Shown piece by piece: positions 1-6,303 of a stretch of DNA of 7,153 bases. Origin of the DNA: Clostridiales bacterium (GTDB lineage: Bacteria; Bacillota; Clostridia; Christensenellales; CAG-138). Each line of letters opens with the position of its first letter. Position 1 is the stretch's first letter. Position numbers and translations under genes: made by a program. The stretch spans positions 1-7,153 of the forward strand of contig SFCQ01000030.1 in the NCBI GenBank assembly GCA_004558525.1, written 5' to 3'. The notes below the pieces were generated by a model. That model was not told the DNA's origin. It made no database searches and was given only the letters and a program-made list of their open reading frames with translations.

Positions 1-177
1 TTCCCCTCCTGATGGCTGATGGTTTGTGGTGAATTCATTTTACCATCTCGCAGGTCGAACTTCTCTCCCTTTTGGTTCATATCATTTTAGCGCATACAAA
101 ATTAAAAGCCATGCCAAAACTATAAATAAAGCTGTAGCCGTGAAAATCTGTATTTGGCTGGATATTGTCCGCGGGGC
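1..177. other. Upstream intergenic stretch with no supported gene
   Basis: No convincing reading frame is seen here. Read on the minus strand, bases 1-13 give atcaggaggggaa, a strong SD-like string at the very edge. This would fit a divergent gene starting just left of the window, but its start codon is not visible, so this is inference. I found no minus-strand promoter with a good -35/-10 pair in this stretch. Confidence 0.35.
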
Positions 178-206
178 TTGACAAAAGCCAAAAGCGCGGA
201 TACAAT
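178..206 (+). promoter_or_regulatory. Sigma-A type promoter of the valS T-box transcript
   Basis: A perfect -35 TTGACA (178-183) is followed by a 17-nt spacer and the -10 TACAAT (201-206), one base from consensus. The predicted start of transcription near 212-215 falls exactly at the foot of the T-box Stem I, which supports the call. It is the only near-consensus promoter upstream of valS. Confidence 0.9.
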
Positions 207-212
207 ACCAGA

Positions 213-468
213 ATAGCGAAGAAGGAGAGGAGTACGCCTTAAACTTTGCAGTAGAGATACAGCTTCATCGGCTGAAAGGGCTGTTTGCGAAAACTGGCGG
301 AAGGTCGCTCCGGAGCTTTTTAGGTGAACTGTTCGCATGTGTTTGCGGATACAATAGCTTAAAACGTGTACGCCGCGTTAAGGCGAAAGAGCTGGGGCAT
401 ATTATGCCCAAAAAAGGTGGTACCGCGGAGCTTCCGTCCTTTGTTGGATCGGAAGCTCCTTTTAGTTT
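213..468 (+). promoter_or_regulatory. T-box leader riboswitch, valine specific
   Basis: This leader senses uncharged tRNA-Val and allows read-through into valS when valine charging is low. In the Stem I specifier region, GGAG (224-227) and CGCC (235-238) pair with CTCC (308-311) and GGCG (296-299). They enclose the conserved AGTA (231-234) on one side and gaagGTCg on the other. The specifier GTC (304-306) is a valine codon. A hairpin GGGCAT/ATGCCC (395-409) corresponds to Stem III. The T-box core, starting AAGGTGGTACCGCGG, begins at 414. Its TGGT bulge (418-421) would pair with an ACCA tRNA end, as expected for tRNA-Val with discriminator A. Promoter, specifier, bulge and downstream gene all agree. 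The Stem I pairings were folded by eye. Confidence 0.95.
427..467 (+). terminator. T-box regulated intrinsic terminator upstream of valS
   Basis: The stem GGAGCTTCC (427-435) pairs perfectly with GGAAGCTCC (451-459) and is followed by TTTTAGTTT. The 5' arm overlaps the end of the T-box sequence (GCGGAGC). Formation of the antiterminator on an uncharged tRNA therefore competes with this hairpin, the usual T-box switch. Confidence 0.93.
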
Positions 469-505
469 AACAGAATAATTCTAATTTAATCAGGAGGAGA
501 AACGT

Positions 506-3142
506 ATGAAGGAGATGCCCAAAGCTTACGACCATCAGGGCGTGGAAGAGAAGCTTTATGAAAAGTGGGAAAAGAACGGCTACTTCCATGCCGAGCCTAA
601 TCCCGACAAGGAGCCGTATACTATAGTTATACCGCCGCCGAACATAACCGGCCAACTGCATATAGGCCACGCCATAGATGAAACGCTTCAGGACGCGCTT
701 ATAAGATACAAGCGCATGTCAGGCTATGAAGCGCTGTGGCTGCCTGGAACTGACCATGCCTCTATAGCTACGGAGGTAAAGATAATCGAGCAGATGGCCA
801 AGGAGGGCATAGACAAGCGCGATATAGGGAGGGAAGCCTTCTTAAAGCGCGCATGGGATTGGAAAAACGAATATGGCGGAAGGATAGTCAAGCAGCTCAG
901 GAAGCTCGGCGCAAGCTGCGATTGGGACCGCGAACGCTTCACTATGGACGAAGGCTGCTCAAAGGCTGTTACAAAGGTGTTTGTGGAGCTTTACAAAAAG
1001 GGCCTTATATACAGGGGAGACAGGATAATAAACTGGTGCCCGCACTGCAAGACCGCGCTCAGCGATGCCGAGGTGGAATATGAGGAGCAGCAGAGCCATC
1101 TTTGGCATGTGCGCTACGATGCGCCGGATAAGAGCTATTCCATAACCGTAGCCACGACAAGGCCCGAGACCATATTGGGCGATACCGCAATAGCCGTGCA
1201 TCCGGACGATGAAAGGTATACAGATATAGTTGGCAAGACCGTTGTGATACCCGTGGTAGGGCGCGAGATACCCATAGTTGCCGACGAATATGTTGAAAAG
1301 GAATTCGGCACCGGCGCAGTCAAAATAACTCCGGCGCACGACCCTAACGACTTTGAGGTGGGCGTAAGGTGCAATCTGCCTGTGATGCGCGTGTTTACGG
1401 ACGATGGGCATATAAACGAGCTTGGCGGCAGGTATGAAGGGCTTACCACTATGGAATGCCGCAAGAAGCTTGTTGAGGATATAGAGGCTGCCGGCAATCT
1501 TGTGAAAATAGAGCCTTATGGCCACAATGTCGGCACCTGCTACCGCTGCCACAGCACCGTGGAGCCGCTTGTGAGCAAGCAGTGGTTCGTGAGCATGAAG
1601 CCGCTTGCCAAGCCTGCAATAGACGTGGTGAGGAGCGGTGAGATCAGGTTCGTGCCCGAAAGGTTCGACAAGACCTATTATAACTGGATGGAGAACATAC
1701 GCGATTGGTGCATATCGCGCCAGCTTTGGTGGGGCCACAGGATACCTGCGTATTACTGCGATGATTGCGGCGAAACCATAGTTGCCGAGACCGCGCCTGA
1801 GCGTTGTCCCAAGTGCGGCGGCAAGCTGCATCAGGACGAGGACGTACTCGACACCTGGTTCTCAAGCGGAATGTGGCCGTTTTCAACGCTTGGCTGGCCT
1901 GAAAAAACAAAGGAGCTTGACTACTTCTATCCGACAAGCACGCTTGTGACCGGCTACGATATAATATTCTTCTGGGTTGCACGAATGATAGTATTCGGCA
2001 TGGAGGTAATGCACCAAAAGCCGTTCTCAACCGTATACATACACGGCCTTGTGAGGGACGAGCAGGGCAGGAAGATGTCCAAATCCCTTGGTAACGGCGT
2101 GGATCCGTTGGAGATCATCAAGCAGTACGGTGCGGACAGCCTGCGCTTCAGCCTTGTGACCGGCAACGGAGCGGGCGGAGATATGCGCTTTGGTACGAAA
2201 AAGGTTGAAGCCGCGCGCAATTTCTGCAACAAGCTTTATAACGCCACAAGGTTTGTGCTTATGAACATAGGCGATGCCGAGGTGGGCGATATAGATATAT
2301 CAAGGCTTGATATAGCCGACAAGTGGATACTTAACAGGCTCAACACCATGATACGCGAGATAACCGCGAACATGGATTCATTTGACCTCAACCTTGCTGC
2401 GCAGAAGATATACGACTTTGTTTGGACAGAGTTCTGCGATTGGTATATAGAGCTTGCCAAGCCGCGCATGAACGGCACTGACGAGGAGCAGAAGGCCAAC
2501 GTGAGGGCTATACTTAACAGGGTGCTTATGGATTCGCTCAAGCTCCTTCACCCGTTTATGCCGTTTATAACGGAGGAGCTGTATCTCAATTTGCCAAATG
2601 CGGAGGAGACGATCATGCGCTCCGCGTGGCCTAAGGCTAAGGCGGAGTGGGACTATCCCGAAGAGGCGGAAACTATGGAAGAGGTCATGGACCTTATAAG
2701 GGCCACAAGGAACATAAGGGCCGAAATGAACGTGCCCCCTTCAAGAAAGCTCAAGATTACGCTTGTGACGCATGGCGCGCGCGCAAAAGCGCTTGAGGCC
2801 TGCATACCTTATATAATGAAGCTTGCCGGCGCGGAGCATGTTGCGATACAGCAGGATAAGCACGGCATACCTGAAAACGCCGTGTCCGCCGTGGCGCAGG
2901 CTGCGGAGGCGTTCATACCGCTGAGCGACCTTATAGACGTTGATAAGGAGCGCGAGCGCCTTAACAAGGAGGCTGAGAAGGTAAAGAGCGATATTGCACG
3001 CTCAAGCGGAAAGCTGAACAATCAGGGCTTTGTTGCAAAGGCGCCTGAAAAGGTGATAGCTGAGGAGCGTAAAAAGCTTGCCGCCGCCGAGGATATGCTG
3101 AAAAAGCTTGAAGCAAGGCTTGAACAGCTAAACAATATGTGA
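506..3142 (+). CDS. valS: Valine--tRNA ligase (ValRS), cytoplasmic class I synthetase
   Basis: Charges tRNA-Val with valine in the cytoplasm. The 878 aa are full length for a bacterial ValRS. The Rossmann fold shows the HIGH signature (PPPNITGQLHIGH, residues 43-55) and KMSKS (523-527, in GRKMSKSLGN). The editing domain shows ATTRPET (216-222) and TPAHDPND (275-282), which in this family hydrolyse mischarged Thr-tRNA. Cysteine pairs at 178/181, 345/348, 418/421 and 434/437 look like zinc-binding knuckles. The catalytic half carries DEDVLDTWFSSGMWPFST (444-461). The anticodon-binding helical domain spans roughly 600-750, and a lysine/glutamate-rich C-terminal coiled coil (about 811-878) binds tRNA. 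ATG 506 is chosen because AGGAGGAG (492-499) lies 6 nt upstream; ATG at 515 is less well placed. Expression is under the upstream valine T-box. Ile codons are mostly ATA. No folC follows it, although folC often does in Bacillota. Confidence 0.98.
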   Translation: MKEMPKAYDHQGVEEKLYEKWEKNGYFHAEPNPDKEPYTIVIPPPNITGQLHIGHAIDETLQDALIRYKRMSGYEALWLPGTDHASIATEVKIIEQMAKEGIDKRDIGREAFLKRAWDWKNEYGGRIVKQLRKLGASCDWDRERFTMDEGCSKAVTKVFVELYKKGLIYRGDRIINWCPHCKTALSDAEVEYEEQQSHLWHVRYDAPDKSYSITVATTRPETILGDTAIAVHPDDERYTDIVGKTVVIPVVGREIPIVADEYVEKEFGTGAVKITPAHDPNDFEVGVRCNLPVMRVFTDDGHINELGGRYEGLTTMECRKKLVEDIEAAGNLVKIEPYGHNVGTCYRCHSTVEPLVSKQWFVSMKPLAKPAIDVVRSGEIRFVPERFDKTYYNWMENIRDWCISRQLWWGHRIPAYYCDDCGETIVAETAPERCPKCGGKLHQDEDVLDTWFSSGMWPFSTLGWPEKTKELDYFYPTSTLVTGYDIIFFWVARMIVFGMEVMHQKPFSTVYIHGLVRDEQGRKMSKSLGNGVDPLEIIKQYGADSLRFSLVTGNGAGGDMRFGTKKVEAARNFCNKLYNATRFVLMNIGDAEVGDIDISRLDIADKWILNRLNTMIREITANMDSFDLNLAAQKIYDFVWTEFCDWYIELAKPRMNGTDEEQKANVRAILNRVLMDSLKLLHPFMPFITEELYLNLPNAEETIMRSAWPKAKAEWDYPEEAETMEEVMDLIRATRNIRAEMNVPPSRKLKITLVTHGARAKALEACIPYIMKLAGAEHVAIQQDKHGIPENAVSAVAQAAEAFIPLSDLIDVDKERERLNKEAEKVKSDIARSSGKLNNQGFVAKAPEKVIAEERKKLAAAEDMLKKLEARLEQLNNM

Positions 3143-3155
3143 TTTATACATGCAT

Positions 3156-3184
3156 AAAAGCAGCCTCTTAAACTGAGGCTGCTT
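3156..3184 (-). terminator. Intrinsic terminator for the convergent DUF421-DUF4363 operon
   Basis: Perfect 10-bp stem (3158-3167 with 3175-3184) and a 7-nt loop. Read on the minus strand it is followed by TTTTATGCA, which fits an intrinsic terminator for the minus-strand operon ending at 3445. On the plus strand no T tract follows this short hairpin. Confidence 0.5.
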
Positions 3185-3358
3185 GAGAGTGTCGAAAAAG
3201 TGGCTGAACGCCGCTTTTTCGAGTTTTCACGGGTTTTGCCTCTCGCATTAGCTCCCGGGCGGCAAAACCCGCAAGGTACGAAAACCTTTGGGTTTTCATC
3301 CGTTCTGACGTGCATGCCGTCAGAGCCGGAATAAAGCTTAAGGGGCGAGGCTGCTTTT
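3156..3358. repeat. 203-bp hairpin-rich block bounded by 12-bp inverted repeats
   Basis: AAAAGCAGCCTC (3156-3167) and its exact reverse complement (3347-3358) bound the block. Inside are four further hairpins in a row: TCGAAAAAG/CTTTTTCGA (3192-3222), CGGGTTTTGCC/GGCAAAACCCG (3230-3271), GAAAACC/GGTTTTC (3280-3297) and CTGACG/CGTCAG (3305-3323). A second copy of GAGGCTGCTT (3175-3184) can also pair with the left end. It could be a MITE-like repeat, a bidirectional terminator block or a structured RNA. It has no coding potential I trust, and no clear target-site duplication flanks it. Confidence 0.6.
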
Positions 3359-3364
3359 TTGTTT
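3347..3364 (+). terminator. Possible valS terminator: 3' arm of long-range stem plus T tract
   Basis: GAGGCTGC is followed by TTTTTTGTTT. It can pair with AAAAGCAGCCTC at 3156-3167, enclosing the intervening hairpins. This gives a plus-strand stem followed by a T-run that could end the valS transcript. The loop is long (about 180 nt), so efficiency is uncertain. Confidence 0.4.
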
Positions 3365-3444
3365 AGGATTGCATAGTGCCCCGCTTGCTTGGGGAATAGC
3401 GAGCAAGGCTTAAGCCGCAGCAATAAGCGCGGTGCCGGGGAATA

Positions 3445-3846
3445 TCAAAACAGATTCGGCAGATCAAACTTCTGTATGCCGAACAGGTAGTCGGCAATCA
3501 CGAGCGCTCTTATCAGCTCAGATGCGGATTGGGAGCCGTCCTCGCGCATTATTAGCTCGCGTGCCGATAATATGCAGCCTTCAAGCTCGTCTATATCCTC
3601 ATGGTCGTAAAAAAAGCACATGCGGCCGCGCATGCTGTAAAACTCGGCGACAATTATGTCCATGCGCTCGGCAGCTTCAGCCCAGCTTTCGGCCCTTGTG
3701 AGCGCAAGCACCTCTTTCTCTGCTTTGGAAAACGAATCATAGTAGCCTCTGCTAAGCTTATATGGGCATATGAACATAAATATGAGCAAAGCGACCGCCA
3801 GAGCGCAGGCGACTATGTCCACCCATGTAAATATCTTGTAATGCAT
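3445..3846 (-). CDS. DUF4363 family membrane-anchored protein
   Basis: 133 aa, function unknown. An N-terminal membrane segment (residues 10-27, IVACALAVALLIFMFICP) is followed by a helical soluble domain, probably on the outer face. The part I recognise as DUF4363 is the W/A-rich helix (ESWAEAAERM, 53-62), the signature FFYDHEDID (78-86) and the terminal KFDLPNLF (126-133). Family members are typically small, single-pass and encoded next to DUF421 genes in Clostridia, as here. The start ATG overlaps the stop of the upstream gene (TGATG at 3848-3844). No strong SD lies close to it, so translational coupling to the DUF421 gene is likely. The family assignment rests on remembered motifs, not a profile search. 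Confidence 0.8.
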   Translation of the reverse strand: MHYKIFTWVDIVACALAVALLIFMFICPYKLSRGYYDSFSKAEKEVLALTRAESWAEAAERMDIIVAEFYSMRGRMCFFYDHEDIDELEGCILSARELIMREDGSQSASELIRALVIADYLFGIQKFDLPNLF

Positions 3847-4580
3847 CAGCTATTGCCCTTACCTTTATCTTTTTTTGCCGTATCTATAAAGTAATGCTGC
3901 GCACCGGCCTTAAGGTTCAGCTGAACATGCAGCATATCGCTTGAATCAAGGAATGCGAAGAACACGTTAGATATATCATCGCAGCCTATTGTAAGAAGCT
4001 GCTTTTTCAGCCATGCTTTGTCATGCCCCGCGCGTTTTAGCGCGCCGTCATGTACGGCGCCGTCCTGCACGAGCATAAGCGGCGGCTCGGCCAATGGCGA
4101 AGGCATAGAAAAATCCTCATAGTTTGGCTGCTGTTTTGGCCCTTTTAGCAGCACGGAAAGCTCGCCGTTGGTTTCAAGTATTGCGTATTCAACATCAGCC
4201 AATGAAAAGACGTCCTTGCCCCTGAGCTGCTCGGAAAGATCGGTTATAGTGTAGCGCGCGCTTTTCATGGCGGCCTCCTGCACCTGGCCCTTGGCTATAA
4301 GCAGCAGCGGCTGCCCGCATACGGCCTTTCTTATGCTCTCGCTTTTAAGCGAAAGGAAGGATAAGAGCTGCTGCAACAAAAACAGCGTTATTATCGGCAC
4401 TATGCCATAAAACAGCGGAACACCGGTGTTTGTGGCAGGAACGCTTGCCATGTCCGCTATAAGCAGCGTTATGCAAAGGTCGAACGGCTGAAGCTCGCTT
4501 ATCTGCCTTTTGCCGGTAAGCCTTATGACAAAGAATACAAGAAAATAAAGCACTATCACCCTACAAAACAGTACAAGCAT
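3846..4580 (-). CDS. DUF421 (YetF-like) membrane protein
   Basis: 244 aa from the chosen start. Three membrane segments (about 2-20, 33-48 and 54-77) are followed by a soluble C-terminal domain. The DUF421 signatures are RLTGKRQISELQPFDL (20-35), the PATNTGVPL stretch (48-56), GQPLLLIAKGQV (89-100), ARYTITDLSEQLR (108-120) and DVEYAILETNGELSVL (129-144). Members include Bacillus YetF-type proteins; the molecular role is not established. The start at 4580 is preferred because GGAGGTG (4594-4588 on the minus strand) lies 7 nt upstream and the protein then opens directly with its first membrane helix. An in-frame ATG 54 bases further upstream would add 18 residues with no SD or family-like sequence. 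Its stop overlaps the DUF4363 start, so the two form an operon. No confident promoter was found in the roughly 150 nt shared with the divergent tRNA gene. Confidence 0.9.
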   Translation of the reverse strand: MLVLFCRVIVLYFLVFFVIRLTGKRQISELQPFDLCITLLIADMASVPATNTGVPLFYGIVPIITLFLLQQLLSFLSLKSESIRKAVCGQPLLLIAKGQVQEAAMKSARYTITDLSEQLRGKDVFSLADVEYAILETNGELSVLLKGPKQQPNYEDFSMPSPLAEPPLMLVQDGAVHDGALKRAGHDKAWLKKQLLTIGCDDISNVFFAFLDSSDMLHVQLNLKAGAQHYFIDTAKKDKGKGNS

Positions 4581-4688
4581 AGCTCTACACCTCCATATAT
4601 GCGTAGCTTGCGCATGTACGCCGTTTTTATGCACTTACCTAACAGAGCCTTCATGTATGCCTATCGGATATGCTTATACATAAAAAGC

Positions 4689-4717
4689 TTGACACTGATA
4701 GTCGCATGTGCTATTAT
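4689..4717 (+). promoter_or_regulatory. Promoter of the initiator tRNA gene
   Basis: A perfect -35 TTGACA (4689-4694), a 17-nt spacer and the -10 TATTAT (4712-4717). Transcription would start about 17 nt before the tRNA. The same segment read on the minus strand contains TATAAT (4718-4713) but has no matching -35. Confidence 0.88.
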
Positions 4718-4740
4718 ACTCATTGCAGCAAAGTTAACGT

Positions 4741-4816
<76 letters not shown>

Positions 4817-4820
4817 TGTT

Positions 4821-4918
4821 GTGCAACCAAAAAAGATATTGCACCGGAAAACCCCGATACCACAACGGTTTCGGGGTTTTTTCGTGCCCCAATTTTCAAG
4901 TGCAAACAAAAAGATATT
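4821..4918. repeat. Imperfect direct repeat flanking the tRNA terminator
   Basis: GTGCAACCAAAAAAGATATT (4821-4840) recurs as GTGCAAACAAAAAGATATT (4900-4918), with one substitution and one A fewer. The copies are about 80 nt apart and bracket the tRNA terminator. A short AT-rich duplication by chance or slippage is possible. A remnant of an integration or excision scar is an alternative given the position just 3' of a tRNA. Confidence 0.45.
4848..4882 (+). terminator. Intrinsic terminator of the tRNA-fMet transcript
   Basis: AAAACCCCGA (4848-4857) pairs with TCGGGGTTTT (4871-4880) in a perfect 10-bp stem running into a T6 tract. A weaker hairpin GTGCAA/TTGCAC (4821-4844) lies between the tRNA and this terminator. 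Confidence 0.9.
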
Positions 4919-4961
4919 TTTCTTTGTTGAGAGGACTTGAACTACCGACCCCCACTATTTC

Positions 4962-5005
4962 AGGCGGCTTTTGAGAGATGTATTCTCCCGAAAGCCGCCT
5001 TTTTT
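4962..5005 (+). terminator. Intrinsic terminator without an obvious upstream gene
   Basis: AGGCGGCTTT (4962-4971) pairs perfectly with AAAGCCGCCT (4991-5000) and is followed by TTTTT. The loop contains GAGA/TCTC. No gene ends before it, so it may belong to a lost gene, a small RNA or an attenuated leader. Confidence 0.8.
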
Positions 5006-5078
5006 CGTTTCCACTGAAAAATTATTTTCTAAGATCTTCCCTAAAAAGTAAGGATGACCTCCCCGCTTGTTCAGGAAA

Positions 5079-5109
5079 GAGGTTTGCCCTACATTTTAGG
5101 GCAAACCTC
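5079..5109. repeat. Perfect 13-bp inverted repeat
   Basis: GAGGTTTGCCCTA (5079-5091) and its exact reverse complement (5097-5109) are separated by CATTT. No T tract follows on either strand, so it is not a canonical terminator. It could be an operator, a protein-binding hairpin or part of a leader RNA. Confidence 0.75.
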
Positions 5110-5137
5110 ACTTAACTTAATAACACCGTAATCTATG

Positions 5138-5180
5138 GGCTGACTTTGCAGAAGTAATTCTATGAAGTCAGCCCTTTTTT
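5138..5180 (+). terminator. Intrinsic terminator or attenuator just before the ArdA-like gene
   Basis: GGGCTGACTT (5138-5147) pairs with AAGTCAGCCC (5165-5174) and is followed by TTTTTT (5175-5180). It sits only 25 nt before the ATG at 5206, leaving no room for a promoter after it. It therefore lies inside the leader of the downstream genes and may act as an attenuator. Its loop (AGAA...TTCT) resembles that of the terminator at 4962. Confidence 0.75.
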
Positions 5181-5205
5181 ATTTTCTACGAAAGGAATGA
5201 GCACC

Positions 5206-5424
5206 ATGATCAAAATCAGAATCAAAAACGCCGATCACGAGATTGACATCCGCTTCCCTATCAGCGAGAGCGAACTGTTTGCAGGAGGTCTACTGGCCGG
5301 AGGAATTCTCCATGCTGAAAGACCGCTTTGCCAATCTGGACGAACTCAACTATCTCGGCAAACGCATGGAGAGCTTCGACACACTCGAATACGACCAGTT
5401 TCTCATTGGGATCTCCAAACTTGA
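5206..5424 (+). pseudogene. Out-of-frame N-terminal piece of the ArdA-like gene
   Basis: AAAGGA (5191-5196) lies 9 nt before ATG 5206, and the first 23 or so residues (MIKIRIKNADHEIDIRFPIS, then ESELFA, ending near 5283) look like a real N-terminus. The same layout opens the next gene (IIESKDGGTLVLDFP followed by a helix). After about 5283 the frame yields low-quality sequence and stops at 5424. The family-like sequence continues in the +1 frame (LQEVYWPEEF and onward). The simplest reading is a small deletion or other frameshift that separated the N-terminus from the body. A sequencing error or programmed frameshifting is possible. ATG 5197 is unlikely as a start because the SD would abut it. 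Confidence 0.6.
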
Positions 5425-6301
5425 CAGCAAGGATGTAAAGGATCTCATAAACCTGACATTCAATCTGAACCATTTCACGCTGTGTCAGGATGTCAGCAGC
5501 TACGGTAAGATCGGCAGAGAGTATGTGCTGAACACGGAAGGAGCTGTTCCCGCCCATGACGAGGACGATCCGAAATACGCCACAATCGGCAAGGATCTCA
5601 TCGACCGAGGGCTGGCGCAGATCACAGAACGAGGACTTCTCATCTACAATCCATTCGATGAGTTGGAGGAAGTGTATGACGGTCATACCTTCCCCGAGTA
5701 TTACTACATCAACAGCCTTCTCAGCCTCAATGCAGAATACGGCGGCCGCACTGAGCTCCTCCAACTTCCAGATGAAGCCCTTGCCATCAAAAAGGCTATT
5801 GACCGGCTCGGCGCTCCGTCCGCCGAGGACTGCTCCTACACGGTTACCTTTCACAATTTCAAAGGAGATGACTGGCTGGCTCGCGTTCAGGAAATCATCG
5901 CCAAAGAAGGAATATATGAGACGAATGCGATGCTGAAGGCGCTTGATGTCGAAGGAATGGATTGGAGCAAGCTCTCCGCTGTGGTTGAGCTCGCCGATGT
6001 TCAAAAAGCTTCCAATATCGCATTCCTGGCTGAGCACCTTGATGAGTTCTCCTTGATACCCGAAGCCAAGACGGAGGAAGACGTCGGACACTTCCTCGTA
6101 GACAATATAAGCGAGTACAGGCTCAATCTTGAGATGGAGGACTATTTCGACTTCTCCGGGTTTGGAGAGCACATCGCAGAGGAACACAACGGGCAATTCG
6201 TAGATGGCGGCTTTATTTACTACGACAGTTACGAGAGCCTTGATGAACTCCTCGATGGGCTCGACCCCGAGGACGAGGGCATGAACATGGGAGGAATTTG
6301 A
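5312..6301 (+). CDS. ArdA-like antirestriction family protein, likely N-terminally shortened
   Basis: 329 acidic residues from ATG 5312, which has GGAGGA (5299-5304) 7 nt upstream. The open frame extends upstream to a TTG at 5243. I recognise the ArdA/antirestriction type of conjugative elements from NLDELNYLGKRMESF (8-22), DVKDLINLTFNLNHFTLCQDV (41-61), YNPFDELEEVYDGHTFPEYYY (112-132) and the C-terminal EMEDYFDFSGFGEHIAEEHNG followed by QFVDGGFIYYDSYESL (274-310). ArdA proteins are acidic DNA mimics that block type I restriction enzymes during transfer; that role is inferred here. A second, diverged copy of the module is visible inside (LPDEALAIKKAIDRLG at 152-167, then TEEDVGHFLVDN at 254-265). 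Its last codons (GGA GGA ATT TGA) form the SD for the next gene. Ile codons are mainly ATC, unlike valS. The family call is from memory, and the start is uncertain because of the upstream frame change. Confidence 0.72.
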   Translation: MLKDRFANLDELNYLGKRMESFDTLEYDQFLIGISKLDSKDVKDLINLTFNLNHFTLCQDVSSYGKIGREYVLNTEGAVPAHDEDDPKYATIGKDLIDRGLAQITERGLLIYNPFDELEEVYDGHTFPEYYYINSLLSLNAEYGGRTELLQLPDEALAIKKAIDRLGAPSAEDCSYTVTFHNFKGDDWLARVQEIIAKEGIYETNAMLKALDVEGMDWSKLSAVVELADVQKASNIAFLAEHLDEFSLIPEAKTEEDVGHFLVDNISEYRLNLEMEDYFDFSGFGEHIAEEHNGQFVDGGFIYYDSYESLDELLDGLDPEDEGMNMGGI

Positions 6302-6303
6302 GC

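Larger units (their letters stand above)
4883..5205. other. Gene-free stretch with hairpins between tRNA and ArdA-like gene
   Basis: No supported coding region. It holds, in order, the second direct-repeat copy (4900-4918), a tRNA-T-arm-like string on the minus strand (about 4929-4955, core GTTCAAGTCC read as GGACTTGAAC with one base lost), a strong terminator (4962-5005), a perfect hairpin (5079-5109) and a second strong terminator (5138-5180). I could not find a consensus promoter for the genes starting at 5206. Either they are read from further upstream through these hairpins or they use a non-consensus promoter. Confidence 0.6.

Noticed and set aside
345..356. Exact second copy of gcggatacaata (also at 196-207), a possible second -10 box
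   Set aside because: No acceptable -35 is found 16-18 nt upstream, and the site lies within the T-box leader between Stem I and Stem III; likely chance.
959..1831. Long minus-strand open frame (290 aa) inside valS
   Set aside because: Shadow of valS, which has full family motifs; low-complexity composition and no SD.
3379..3409. Small overlapping hairpins CCCC/GGGG and GCTTGCT/AGCGAGC downstream of the DUF4363 gene
   Set aside because: Weak stems with no T tract on either strand; not enough to call a terminator.
3022..3423. 133-aa minus-strand frame across the hairpin block and valS 3' end
   Set aside because: It covers the inverted-repeat block and overlaps the valS coiled-coil region; a repeat-derived chance frame.
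4713..4718. TATAAT on the minus strand as promoter of the DUF421 operon
   Set aside because: The positions 16-18 nt upstream lack a -35-like hexamer, and the match is the complement of the tRNA promoter's own -10.
5261..6196. Long minus-strand open frame (311 aa) opposite the ArdA-like gene
   Set aside because: Antisense shadow of the ArdA-like coding frame, with no start signals or recognisable domain.
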